Below are positions 12,801-23,563 of a stretch of 64,000 nucleotides of DNA, one piece after another. Location: positions 24,287,168 through 24,351,167 of the forward strand of contig NC_092569.1 of NCBI RefSeq assembly GCF_037975245.1. The letters are read 5' to 3'. A program made the position numbers and the translations under genes. A model generated the notes under the pieces. The model was not told the origin of the DNA. It saw nothing but the letters and a program-made list of their open reading frames with translations, and did no database searches. The stretch comes from Apostichopus japonicus. Taxonomy: Eukaryota > Echinodermata > Holothuroidea > Aspidochirotida > Stichopodidae. Numbering within the stretch: the first letter of the stretch is position 1; every line of letters starts with the position of its first letter.

Positions 12801-15311
12801 AACATGTATAGAGTGAAGGTATTTCCTTGCTACAAATCCGAATACCATATAGCACAAACTTGAAAAATTTGCATGTTTCTGTAGGACAGGTTTAAATAAT
12901 TGCCCACCATTTGGGTATGTAGCATTGGTATGTAGCACTGTTCTGGTGGCATGGTCACATAGCAACATGAAATAATGTTTTCTACATGTGTCTTAAAAAT
13001 AAGCAAATGGTAAACAAAAGAATAATGATGCACTGAAATTCTGTAGAAGGCAAGCAATTGATACAAAAATAAGTCAGACTGCTTTTAGAGGTTAAAGTAA
13101 TACAGGAACAAAAACAGTTCCTCCTAGATGGAGAGCCTAGACTCTAAACTGAATATTTGTTACTATTCATTTTTTAAGCAAGTAAAATAGTCATTATTTT
13201 GGCAGTCCCAATCGAGAGATGAAATGGGAAAGCTGTGTTCACAGTTTCAATAGGTGACATAATATGTATCAACAACACTTGGACTCCAAGTAAGTTAAAG
13301 TTTATTCCATCAGCATCAATGCTCATACCAAGTCAGTTTCTGTGCTTTTAACTTATCCAAGCAGAGGTTTTCATATGGAAATTGGAGAGCATAATGATTG
13401 ATGATTACTTTCAATTCTTGCAGTGATGAATTAACTGGACACACTGACACAGGGGATCACCTTCATAACCAACTCATTGCAAGAAAACTGAAAAGGTAAA
13501 TAGTGAATCATTATTTGTGAATTGCTGTTATTTGGGAGTGGGCGTGGGGATGTATTACCATGACTGTGATTGAATCTTGTTCTTTCTGTGGTGTTTGGAT
13601 TTGATGAAAAACAAACATTGTGTTTGAGCTGATAGACCAACCATTGCAGTATGAAGCCAATATATATTCAACCTACATTTTCAGTGATACTGGATATAGC
13701 AGTAACATTTCATTATACAAAATTATGCTTTCAATGTTTCTGGCTTCATTTTCAAACACAATCAAATCCATATTTTTTTTGTAATAGTAGTTTGCCAGCA
13801 CAGTATATGTGGCTTCTTTATTCTTTATCAAAATTTTTCATTGTAGCATTCATGAACAACTCCTTGGGGTGGAGAGTGGACCTCGATGGTCAAGGGATGG
13901 AGATGATCTAAAAAAATATCTTCAGATTAATGAAGACAGAGCAAGACTGGCTATCTTGCAAGAACTGCATTCACTGACAGTAGACAGGTGGTTTCTTCTT
14001 CACTTGAAGAGGAGATATGCTGGTGAGCATGATTTTCTTTTTTTGTTTGTTGTGGTGGTTACACCTGACTTATTGCTAAATAATTACCTTCAGTTACAAC
14101 TTTTAAATGTTCCTTACAATCATGTCCATCATCATTTCCTCTGGCACCAAACTTAAATTTTCTAAACTTGATCCAAAATGATCATTGCATCTTTGGGGTT
14201 TGAGTGCATTATAAAAACATAAATACACACAATGCTGTAGGTGCAACCTCTTGAGTAGGAGGTATGTGGTTTCCCTCTGAAGTTTTATGACTTAGATTGT
14301 AAATATGGCCATGCTGGACCACTTCTAGATGAAAGATGGGTTGGGTCACCCCACCCCACCTCCCCTCATTAAGTACATGAGGTAAAAAAAAAATAGCACT
14401 GTATCACACCAAACAGATATGAATGGTGCAAAAGGTTTTGCACATCATTGTACATGATTAAACTGTTTGGAATAATGTTAGTAAGAGTGCAATCAGTCAG
14501 TAATCAGTCAGTAAATATATATGAAGTCTATGATTTGTTCTGTTGTAGTTGAACGTCTTCTGTATTACATCTCTTTGCCACTGTATTGTCATATCCAAGT
14601 AACCACACTTTTAATTCCATGGGTATTATCAACTCTCTATGATGTTAACTCTCTTATTTCCCTTTTTTCTTTGTTGCTACCCCAGATGGACAAAAGATTG
14701 CTAAACGCCTCTGTTTAGAAATAAACAAAGTGTCAACTGCCATCAAGAAGTTGTTGCATAAATTTTGCAACAGGACTTTCAAGACATCCTCTGACCGTTA
14801 TCCCAATATATTAACTTTGGATGATATATTGGATGTTAAATCACCAATATGGGATTGCCTATGTCGAGATGTCACAAAAGAGAATGTGCCAAGGTATGGG
14901 AAGTGCCTCCTTGTAGATGCTCTACTGAAAGTTGACCACAGCTGCCAGGAAGTGTCTATGCTGGAGGCTGAGATGAAGCAAGTTACCTTCAGTATTGCCA
15001 ATGCTATTCGTGATATGAGATTCATGATTTTCTTTGGCACAGAGCATCCAGGAGAGTCAATTTTTCTAACTTACAAGCTGAGAGAAATGCAGCATTTCGC
15101 ATATTATATTTATACTTTATTTAGTCAAGTAGTGGAACTGGACCATGTAGAGGAACCATCTATTATCCGTGTCATTGATCTTCAAGACAGACAAATTGTT
15201 CATGAAGACATTGACCTGGAGGTGGTTCCCACAGAAGATGATGAAGGAGCATACTTGGATCAATTGATTGTTGATGCAGAGAATGCTTCCGAACACTCAG
15301 ACTCGGATTAA
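3833..15311 (+). CDS. Kyakuja-Dileera-Zisupton (KDZ) family transposase, 15 exons, apparently intact
   Basis: Exons: 3833-4357, 5602-5710, 6226-6446, 6649-6789, 7134-7301, 8057-8193, 9052-9157, 10314-10397, 10898-11078, 11362-11454, 12191-12274, 12491-12557, 13424-13495, 13847-14022, 14686-15311. All introns are GT-AG and all phases agree, giving 2790 nt and 929 residues with no stop or frameshift. Residues 1-50 are basic (RRRKRK, likely nuclear import). Residues 133-172 form a Cys/His cluster (CDDC, FCGPH), the zinc-binding CxC-type region that precedes KDZ catalytic domains. The DDE-type core is complete: D342 in LSLDAMFGLKR, D459 in YILYDIACML, H488/H492/C496 in FHIYGHKPSC, and E517 in DGEQVERLWSYM. 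The C-terminus is acidic and ends SEHSDSD. The start ATG has a good context (GCAATGG). This family cuts and pastes DNA. No terminal inverted repeats for the whole unit were found, so it may be a live element, a stranded copy or a host-adopted gene. An intron holds a hAT-type MITE, and another MITE abuts the stop codon. Confidence 0.9.
8505..8575. repeat. Three tandem copies of a 25-bp intronic repeat
   Basis: The unit GAAGGGCCTTCCATATAGTC occurs three times in a row with small changes inside a KDZ intron. GAAGGGCCTTC is itself palindromic. No function is evident. Confidence 0.7.
9498..9862. mobile_element. Non-autonomous hAT-type MITE in a KDZ intron
   Basis: The element starts CAGTGGCGTAGGAA and ends TTCCTACGCCCTTG, imperfect terminal inverted repeats. 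It is flanked by a perfect 8-bp target duplication ATCATCCG (9490-9497 and 9863-9870), as expected for the hAT superfamily. At 365 bp it encodes nothing recognisable. The interior is rich in runs of G and C near the right end, shared with the element at 17279-17950. Confidence 0.85.
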
Positions 15312-15608
15312 AGGAATAACCAAGGCAGGGATTAAAGACAACTTATATGATTTAGTAACTTCAAAACTCTTTAATACTCAAATTTTTAAGTTAACCGCTA
15401 CCCATTTGACTGAATATGCTGGCTTTGAAAATAAGCTCCCAAACCCTTGTCACAGAATACTGTGTGCCGCCATTGATTATGTAATACCCTTAAAATTGCA
15501 TATTGATGACGTCAGAGTTCAGTCAAATGGGAAGCGATTAACTTAAAATTTAGTATTTGAGATTACTGAATAATATAAGTTGTCTTCAATCCCTGCCTTT
15601 GTTATTCC
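15312..15608. mobile_element. MITE inserted at the KDZ stop codon
   Basis: Long inverted repeats of about 35 bp (left arm 15313-15347, right arm 15574-15608, about two mismatches) bound a 297-bp non-coding element. The flanks repeat ATTAA (15307-15311 and 15609-15613), so the target was TTAA or ATTAA. The left TTAA overlaps the TAA stop of the transposase gene at 15309-15311, meaning the stop codon is part of the target duplication. TTAA duplication is typical of piggyBac-like and some other DNA transposons; the family is not identified. Confidence 0.8.
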
Positions 15609-15613
15609 ATTAA

Positions 15614-16757
15614 GGGAACTTTCAGTTCATTTTCCTTACATTTAGATTATGTTTGGAAGTAGTTTCAATCGGGTCAAGGTGGTTGAGGGGTGGGGGCGGC
15701 GGAGGGGAACAGTTTAGCTTTGTTAGTAATCATTGTACATTATTCCTCATTGGTATGAGATACATTTGTGTTTTGGTTTAATGAAAGTTAATGAGAAAGT
15801 TCTGTGTTAACATGATATCAAATGTCTATAGTTCTAGTCTAAAGTTCTTTGACATAATAACAACTTTGTAAGACAGAGAGATTGAAACAAGGTTTCTTCT
15901 TGGTATAAAAGCGTATGATTCTGAACTCTGAATATATTTTGACTATTATTGTTACTGTATCTTGCTAGGCTCTTAGGGATATAGAGAACGGAGGATTTAA
16001 TTCACCATGGGTTATTCTAATAGTGACTTTTCCGATTGATTTCTAAGAAGTTACTTTACATCACAGCTGGTACCTGATCATAAAGTTGTTCAATATTTTG
16101 TTTACTTTGTAGCTTGTTTTTTTTTATTTGCTATGTCCATACACTGTGTGTAGGGTCTCTTCAGTTATTTCCTATTAGTATTTTCTGCCCATATTTATAT
16201 TCCCTTGAGATTTAAATAGTGAAAGGGGTTACATCTTTGTTGTTTTAACCAGTAAAATGCAAGGCTGTGTACTAATGGTAATCTTTTAACTCTTTCTACA
16301 GTATAATTCATTGCTGTCCCATCAAACACAAAACGTTTTTAAACTATTTTGAGAAGGGCGCAGAAATGTATTTTAAAAAAATTATTGTAAATGGTATTAT
16401 AACATTTTTTAGATATCATATTGAAACATAAAAACGTTTTAATAACATTGTCCTAATATTTTTTATAACATATTTTCTACAAACGTAAAAATGTTTTGAA
16501 AACGTTTAGAGGAAGGCATGGAAGAAGGTTAAAAAATGGAAAATATATCTATACTGTGAATGCTAGAAACTTAAATCAGTATAATTGTGTTCTCCAATAC
16601 ATTGCAGTTGTTAAAGTGGGCTTATGGATTACAACTTACACGTCCGGTGGCTTCCAATTCAACATTTTAAATCAAGTTTGGAATCTTTTCAATTTAGAAA
16701 GTCATTTCAGATGGGAAAACTGTAGATTGCTCTTGGATGAAAAACCCACCTTACTAT
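15614..16757. other. Non-coding; probable 3' flank of the KDZ gene
   Basis: No exon recognised. A G-rich patch lies at about 15680-15705. From about 16330 to 16505 the motif AAACGTTTT and its variants recur, which suggests a small decayed element. No polyadenylation signal could be confidently assigned to the KDZ gene. Confidence 0.4.
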
Positions 16758-16759
16758 GA

Positions 16760-16848
16760 CCCGGCCGTGAATCGAACCCCGAATCTCCCGATTGCTAAGC
16801 CTCATTGCTTCAAATACCACCGCCTTTATCCACTCGGCCACAGCACCT
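16760..16848 (-). mobile_element. tRNA-Ser-like SINE head or tRNA pseudogene
   Basis: Read on the minus strand it begins GGTGCTGTGGCCGAGTGG, which contains a canonical RNA polymerase III A box. GGTTCGATTC, a B box, lies near 16771-16780. The length and a long variable arm resemble a serine tRNA. The acceptor stem does not pair well and non-tRNA sequence continues directly downstream, so a tRNA-derived SINE is more likely than a working tRNA gene. Confidence 0.65.
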
Positions 16849-17278
16849 TTGCTTAAAGTAACATATACCATATATGATATTGTTATTCATGATATAGTTA
16901 TGCTTGATTATTGATATTAATTGTCATCCGAAGTTGATTGTTTCTATTCTTATTTTTTAATTTTCTTTCAAGAAATTTACCATTATTCCAAATTTCCCAC
17001 CTTTGAATAAATAGTTTACAAATAACAACCTAGCTGGTAATTTGTCACTTTCTTTCTGATGTCTTTGTGTCAATTTTTGAAGTTACAAAAACAAAGGGAA
17101 TAAACAGACAAAATACAACTCAAATTTGCATGGTGTTAAAATATACTTAAATATCACATTACTACCTTGTCCATTTTATAAATTTTAAACAGCAACCACC
17201 GATTCCTCCACTATATTCCAGAGCATCGAACACCCTCCAACCCTTCACGCATTGGCCATCTCATTCATGCAACCTGCA

Positions 17279-17950
17279 CAGGCGCGGCGGAACGGGAAAA
17301 TTATTGGGGGGGCTAATGTGTGGAGACTATCTAAGCGGAGCGCCACCATGAGTTGGCGCGGAGCGTACAAGAAAATTTAGGGTTTTTCAAACCCCCAGAT
17401 GGCCGGAAACGGCACTTCCCGAGTGTTTTATGCTGCGAATACCTAGCCCTAAAATATGGGTCTCAAGCCTGCAATTTTTCAGATTGCACGTAAAAATCTG
17501 TAAAAACATTGTAATTTGTATATTCAATGGTGTTTTAAGAGAGTAGCTATTACTCGTAGTGTACTCGCAAAGACGTTTTTGAGTGTAGTAAATTACTACT
17601 TGCAATTAAATGCAATAATTAAATAAAAGTCTTAAGAAATAACAGAAAGCATTTCTTAATGTCAACAAATGTCAACAAACAAAACCATGTGCAGTTGCCA
17701 ACAAATTTCTATGAACCAAGCACTGTGACGAATGCATGTACCCCCAGCATTTACTACAATTATTACACCTATATAGTATACGTGTGCATCGGGCAGATCG
17801 ACAAGTATGCATTGAAAAATGGGCAGATGCACGTTTCGGAGCCTTGGTAAATATTGGGGGGGGGGGCTTATCATGCATTTGCCCCCTCAACTTTTTCATT
17901 GGGGGGGGGGGGCTGAGCCCCCCCAAGCCCCCCCGGTTCCGCCGCCACTG
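17279..17950. mobile_element. Non-autonomous hAT-type element, 672 bp
   Basis: It begins CAGGCGCGGCGGAAC and ends GTTCCGCCGCCACTG, imperfect inverted repeats. It is flanked by a perfect 8-bp duplication AACCTGCA (17271-17278 and 17951-17958). Internally, CTATCTAAGCGGAGCGCCACC near the left end and G/C homopolymers near the right end are shared with 59323-59562, so the two are family members. There is no coding capacity. Confidence 0.85.
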
Positions 17951-18429
17951 AACCTGCATTCCCCTTAAATTAAAATCTCGTTCCAACCTGTGCCTGTCAC
18001 CTTCAATCTTTGTGAATTACTAAATAATGCATAAGTAAAATTTCCCCAATCAAACACAGATGCCTAAAACATTTGTTTGCAGTTTATCCAGAGATATCAA
18101 CTAAATGATGGTCACTCTGGAAGGCTGTTCTATCATAGTTTTTGTTATACACCAATTTCGTGTAATTATTAGACTGGGAAAGGCTATCCGTCTATATGAT
18201 TTTTATTTGCGCCAAAAATAGGTGTTTTTGTCTTGAAAAGTTAAAAAGTCACTCTTTTGGGTACCCCCATCCTTTCCACTGCGGGTATGTGACAGGGCTG
18301 AATTTTCATATGTGGGAGGAAAGAGTCGTAGCTAAGTGTAGACAACTCATACTGTAGCATTAATACTCGTGGAGGGGTTATAGTCTATACGTTTTGGATG
18401 CCCCCCCCCCAAAAAAAGGTGTTTTTCAC

Positions 18430-20060
18430 GTGTAGTAGCTATAATAACCCTAAACAAGCACGCCTGCGCCGACGGCAACATTTGGAAAAGTTATAATCGA
18501 TAGATAGTCCCTTCTGTGTTCTTTCATTACCGGAAGTCCCGTTCCCATCAGGTTCCCGCTGTCGATATAGCGTGACGTCACATCTGACCCACTTTTGACA
18601 TATTTGTACCCATATCTCAGCAACAAAAAATCCGATCGTTTTCAAAATAGCACCAATGGTTTCAGCATGTCCGAAACTATCAAGAACAATATTTGCATGT
18701 AGTTTGCGCGATTTCGAATTTATTACGTCATTAGGTGGGGGCGCTATTTTTGACGGGAAAATAAAGTTCACCCGATTAGCTTTAAATACCAGATTTAGTT
18801 CAAACTAATATTTAGAGATTATATAAACGTCGTTTGATCTGCTTCCGGTCTTTGATTGTTTTTTAAAAATATTTTGTAATGTTTTCTTATGAATATTTAT
18901 TTAGACCGCCATTTTGTCTAATATTTATAAAAAATGTTGAAACTCACTGAATCAATATAAGATGTCTCGAAATATTTTTGCTGCTTTTTAGAATGCAATC
19001 GATGACCGAGTTTTGTAATAATCGATGATATTGCGTTTGGTAACGTCACTTCCGGTCAGAAGAAAATATCCACAAAAACGGAACTTATTTTGTACAACCT
19101 AAAGAGATGAGACTTCAGTGTAAGTTACAGGTTAATAGCTCATTCCTCCGGTCTCAGAAACGCACCCCTAGGTAAATCTTTAAAGCGCCCTCATTCCGGA
19201 AGTAAACAACTTGAAACAAGTTTAAGATAATCACGTGATAGTACGCATCGAGTTACATCACGACACCAATTTGTGTCCCGAAAAACCATATCGTGTACAC
19301 ACAGGAGTCGAATATGCTAACCCCAAGCTAATCCTAGCTAACCCTAGGGGTTGGGGTTAAGTTTGAGTGGAAGCCATCTTGGATTGGTATGACCTTAGGT
19401 AAAAAAAAAACTTTTTGACCATTTTCGGTGGTCCGAATTATCATATCCAATAAAAAAAATGAATTTTTGATGAATTAAATTTTTGACCTCTGATTGACCT
19501 TTGACCCGATGACCTCATTGTCGATTTTTTTCACGTGAGTGTTCCTTATGACGTCACACGTCATCGCTGCTAGTTTCGTGAAAATAGGTCACTCTCACGA
19601 TTTTTGACCTTTTTTGGAAGGAACGACATTTTAGACCTTTGACCCCCTATAACACATGAACCGGAAGTGATATATACTTGCCCTTTTCATATGTAAGTGC
19701 CCTATCAACCCTTAACATCCATAAGACATTTGGAGATCAAAGGTCAAAGATTACGATTTTCGACCGTAACCTAGGGGTAGTCATTTTCCAAAATAAAGTA
19801 GTCAAGTATTATCCAAAGTTACTTGCATTTTTTGGCTGCGATAAATAGTCATGTGACCAAAACTGACCGGAAGTGTTGGTGGGTGTACCGTGACATCAGT
19901 TCAGCCCTTTGACCAAATATCGCACCCATGGAACCCCCACTGTTGGAGATAGACAAAAAAAATGGACACTCGGGACCTGGAAATGGACATTCGGACTTAG
20001 GCACCTATTACATAACTTACAATATTATTTTGGTCACTTCCGGTCAACTTTTATATGATT
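18430..20060. other. Gene-free stretch with clustered ETS-like and AGGTCA-type motifs
   Basis: No exon recognised. Seven CCGGAAGT/C-type motifs (ETS core) occur near 18529, 18842, 19049, 19196, 19660, 19866 and 20037. TGACCT/TGACCC half-sites cluster at 19480-19640, including a one-base-spaced direct repeat at 19495-19507. These may be regulatory or may just be the sequence of an old dispersed repeat. Confidence 0.4.
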
Positions 20061-20262
20061 TTTTTCAATTTGATACATTCCACGCGCCTAGCCCCCCCCC
20101 CCTTTATAATTTTTTCAAATTTGGGGGTAATTTTTTTTACCCCGTCCCGTGGGGGTCCCGTGAAGATCCCGTGGGGTCCGGTGGGGTTGGGACTGACGAA
20201 AAAAAAATAGTTGATGTTAGGACTTCAGGTCCCGACTGTCCACTTTTAGGTCCCGAGTGTGC
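19964..20262. mobile_element. Putative MITE with doubled terminal motifs
   Basis: GGACACTCGGGACCT at the left end (19964) is matched in inverted orientation by AGGTCCCGAGTGTGC at the right end (20248-20262). A second, inner variant of the motif (GGACATTCGG; GGTCCCGACTGTCC) sits just inside each end. No target duplication could be defined, and the interior is non-coding and T/G-rich. Confidence 0.55.
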
Positions 20263-21640
20263 GCAATATCTTAATTAGGGTTTGGCCCTTTGAGGAATGC
20301 GGGTCGTAACGTAATTCTTATTATTGTGCATTACCCCTTATACTGGGAAGGTATTTCTCGACGGCTAAGATACGATCAATTGAACATAACCATGAGGTAC
20401 CCTCGCCTTATATCATTGGGGACGGTAACACTAAGGGAACCCGCTGTTTTATTTCTGCGTTCATCTGACGCACCGAAACATTTAATGGATGAACCAGGAT
20501 TTTACTGATAGTTTTAAATTTAACGTCAATATGAGGGCGCCATTGGGGTCAGAAATTTAGAGTTTCTGTAGAGAAACTCGACTGTAATTCAGAGCCGTAA
20601 TTGTATACATGGACTTAATTAATGGTGTATCGAATGTCGCGCGCGACGAACAGGTAAACCAAATAACGAATCTGCGATCTTAATATCATTGAAGGGGTTG
20701 TTAGCGGCTAAGTAAAATAGGTCCCTGCTCTGAACTGGCGGACGAGAAATTGAAGAAAAGTTTCATCGCATTCATAAGTCGTGTGGATTCGAATATCCTG
20801 TTATCATGATATTGGCGTTGGGAACTGGGAGTCTTTCCATTAATGCAGTCTCATTCTTAGCATCATTACTATACGAGCAGATAATCATCATTACTATACT
20901 TTTGTAGAGCGCTTGATCAGCATGATCTGGTTACACCCCAAAATTCATTTTTAATGGTACACATGTGTTCCTTTCTATGATAAAAAGTATGGTCTTCTGG
21001 TTACCAAGGAAAAGTTGCCACAAGACCCACAAGACCACCTGAATGAATGTAGAGATTTCCAACATTGCTCTTCACCCTCGATCCTCACTCTTAGTTTTAA
21101 ACATGATTTTAGCATCTTCTTTGATAATTTCTGGTATGCCTCCATAACCCTTTTTTTGTATATTCTATGTAGGAAATTTCTAGCAATTCTGTTATATATC
21201 TGGATAATAAGGACACAGAGGTTAATTTATAGTTAATATGTGTATTTCCTATCCACATACTCTCATATCAATATAACTGTATATGATCATGCAAAGAAAG
21301 TTTGGTGCAAAGTATGATATAGCACTGATGAAGACAATAATGAATACGATTCTGTCATTTGATGATAACCTCATATAAAAGAGCCCAAGGGCACTATGGT
21401 TCCTTGCTCGTAAGGAATATTTACAAAGGAGCAAGCAGTACTGTCCTAAAATTGTTATGTGGTCCGATGTACACACACAATATTATTGCCAAAAATATCA
21501 CAAATCATCCGTTGGTCCTTTTGAGAACCTGTTGAGGACCAGGTGACTGATATGAGCAAGAGTTGGCCTATTTTTTACAGGAACACCCGAACCGAATTGT
21601 ACAGTTGCTTATAATAGCATTTTCGACTTGAATATATTGC

Positions 21641-21923
21641 GCATTTATATGCATCTGTGTTATAACATGATAACACGTGTTATGCTAGAGGCACCTTTTA
21701 TTGCGGCCTGTGTTAAAAAAATAAAAAATATATAAAATAATAAAAAAAATAAAAAATCAAGAAATATTTTATATTAGTCTATATAAAAATAAAAAAATAA
21801 AAAAAATAAAAATATATAATACCACTACGATTTACTGTATTGTATCTTTAACATATCTAGCTCTCGCATGCTCCCAAAACATAACACGTGTTAGTGTGTT
21901 ATAACACCCTGGCATATAAATGC
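21641..21923. mobile_element. Putative MITE or long imperfect hairpin
   Basis: Arms of about 45 bp starting GCATTTATATGC and containing TAACACGTGTTATG face each other at 21641-21690 and 21880-21923, around an A-rich centre of AATAAAA repeats. The arm motif TAACACGTGTTA is palindromic. The target duplication is unclear. Confidence 0.55.
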
Positions 21924-22139
21924 ATAATATGCTACACGTTAAGAACAAATATAAGCTCACACCTTTTCGGCTTGGGTGCACAGAATCATCCTAACTGTAC
22001 TTATTAAGAATTCTAACAAAACCAAAAGAAACCTTGATGTCTAATAACTTCGCACACAAAGGTTGCAGATGAGTCAACTTATGGACAATTTAGATCGGAA
22101 TATGGCCAAGAACATTCCATTAATCAACTAGAAAGAAAC

Positions 22140-22560
22140 TAATACAGGTCACTGGAGGTCAACCTGAGGTCAAAGGTCACCCAAATGCAGGTCAACGTTT
22201 GGATTACAATAGCATAACTCCCAACCCTTGAGGGACATTTTGTTCTCAAATTATTGCAAAAATACTAGTTTGTGACCCCTAATTGACCTTTGATGACCTT
22301 GGATCACATAACCTTTATGTTTGGAAATGATCCCTTACCCTATTTACAACTAGTCCCAAAATATCAACTATGTATGGTTTTTGGCCTCTAACTGACCTTT
22401 GGTGACGTTCACAGGCACCAAAAACAATAGGGCAAACCTTCTCACTATGGCGGATCTATATACCAAGTTTGAGTTAAGTCCAACTATCCCTTGTTGAGTT
22501 ACAGTGTACCCAAGCAAGTGTCACAGGTGCACACAGACAGACACACACATGCCAACCTGA
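22140..22560. repeat. AGGTCA-rich dispersed repeat
   Basis: Multiple AGGTCA/TGACCT half-sites are present, including a perfect one-base-spaced direct repeat AGGTCAAAGGTCA at 22167-22179. The stretch ends in a CAGACAGACACACACA tail. The word usage matches the 19.5-kb cluster, suggesting a common repeat family. Confidence 0.5.
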
Positions 22561-23563
22561 CTACAAAGGTTCCTTTGCTAAAAAATTACTTGGATAAAAT
22601 GTGTAAACCAACTAAAGTAATCACCACTGAATGTATCTTCACACATTAACTATCAAACCTCATTTAAGTGCAACAAAATGTTGAAAATGTGAACAATTTA
22701 CCTATGACATGGTCAGATGTCTCGTTGAATATAGAATACTCAAAATCATTCTTAAATAGCACATTAACTAGGTACAGCCAGAAATATAAATATATGGACG
22801 GAGTTCCAAACACGAAGAAAAAAATGAAAGAGATATGAATACGAAATGACTTTCTGGTGCTGTAGTATGCCTTATAAGTAATGAGATGACACTAGACAAG
22901 TGTCAGTATATTTGATATTGAACATGTATTCACCAACAAATCTAAAGGTTCACTTGCACTGAAAGCTTGTATCATCCAGAAAAGTGAATATACTATTTCC
23001 ACACAATTGGACACCTTCCATCCAACTTAAAATATCTCATGGGTACAACCATGTTTAGACTGTTATCAGTCAATTTTATCGATTTGCCTCCCATGGTTTA
23101 AGGGGATTTCCTCTAATCCATACAAGCATTTTATATGTTATCTGTGCTGAAAGTTCTGTTGAATGGTTTCAAACATCAAAATCAAGTTTGATCCCACCGT
23201 ACTCCTATAATTCCATTTCTGTAACTTTACTACAACTGTATATAGTACTATTGAAGGTAATGAAAGCAAAAACTTAAATGCTATGGTACCAATAGCCTTT
23301 CCTCTGGCTTATCATACTTTGTAAATATAGATATATATATATATAAAATAAATAATAATACAAATAATAATACCGTCTCTGAGGTTTCCTGTTTAGTAAA
23401 AAAACAAAATTCCTTCAGGCCAGTTAAAAAAAGAGGCGATTAAATCTCATATAACTTTGATTTTGGAGCTGTATCTACTCATATTTATGGCAAGAAGGCA
23501 ATGAGGCAACTTGAAGGCAATGAGGCAAGAAGAATAAAAACGATAAAATTACGATTAATAAAG
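22561..23563. other. No gene recognised; 3' flank of the minus-strand GTF2I-like gene
   Basis: AT-rich, with a short (AT)n tract near 23330 and a small direct repeat GAGGCAA near 23500-23530. Nothing coding is visible. Confidence 0.45.

Noticed and set aside
16760..16848. Functional serine tRNA gene
   Set aside because: A and B boxes are good but the acceptor stem does not pair and flanking sequence continues as in a SINE.
19928..20278. 116-residue open frame
   Set aside because: Covers the putative MITE from end to end; composition follows its repeats and homopolymers.
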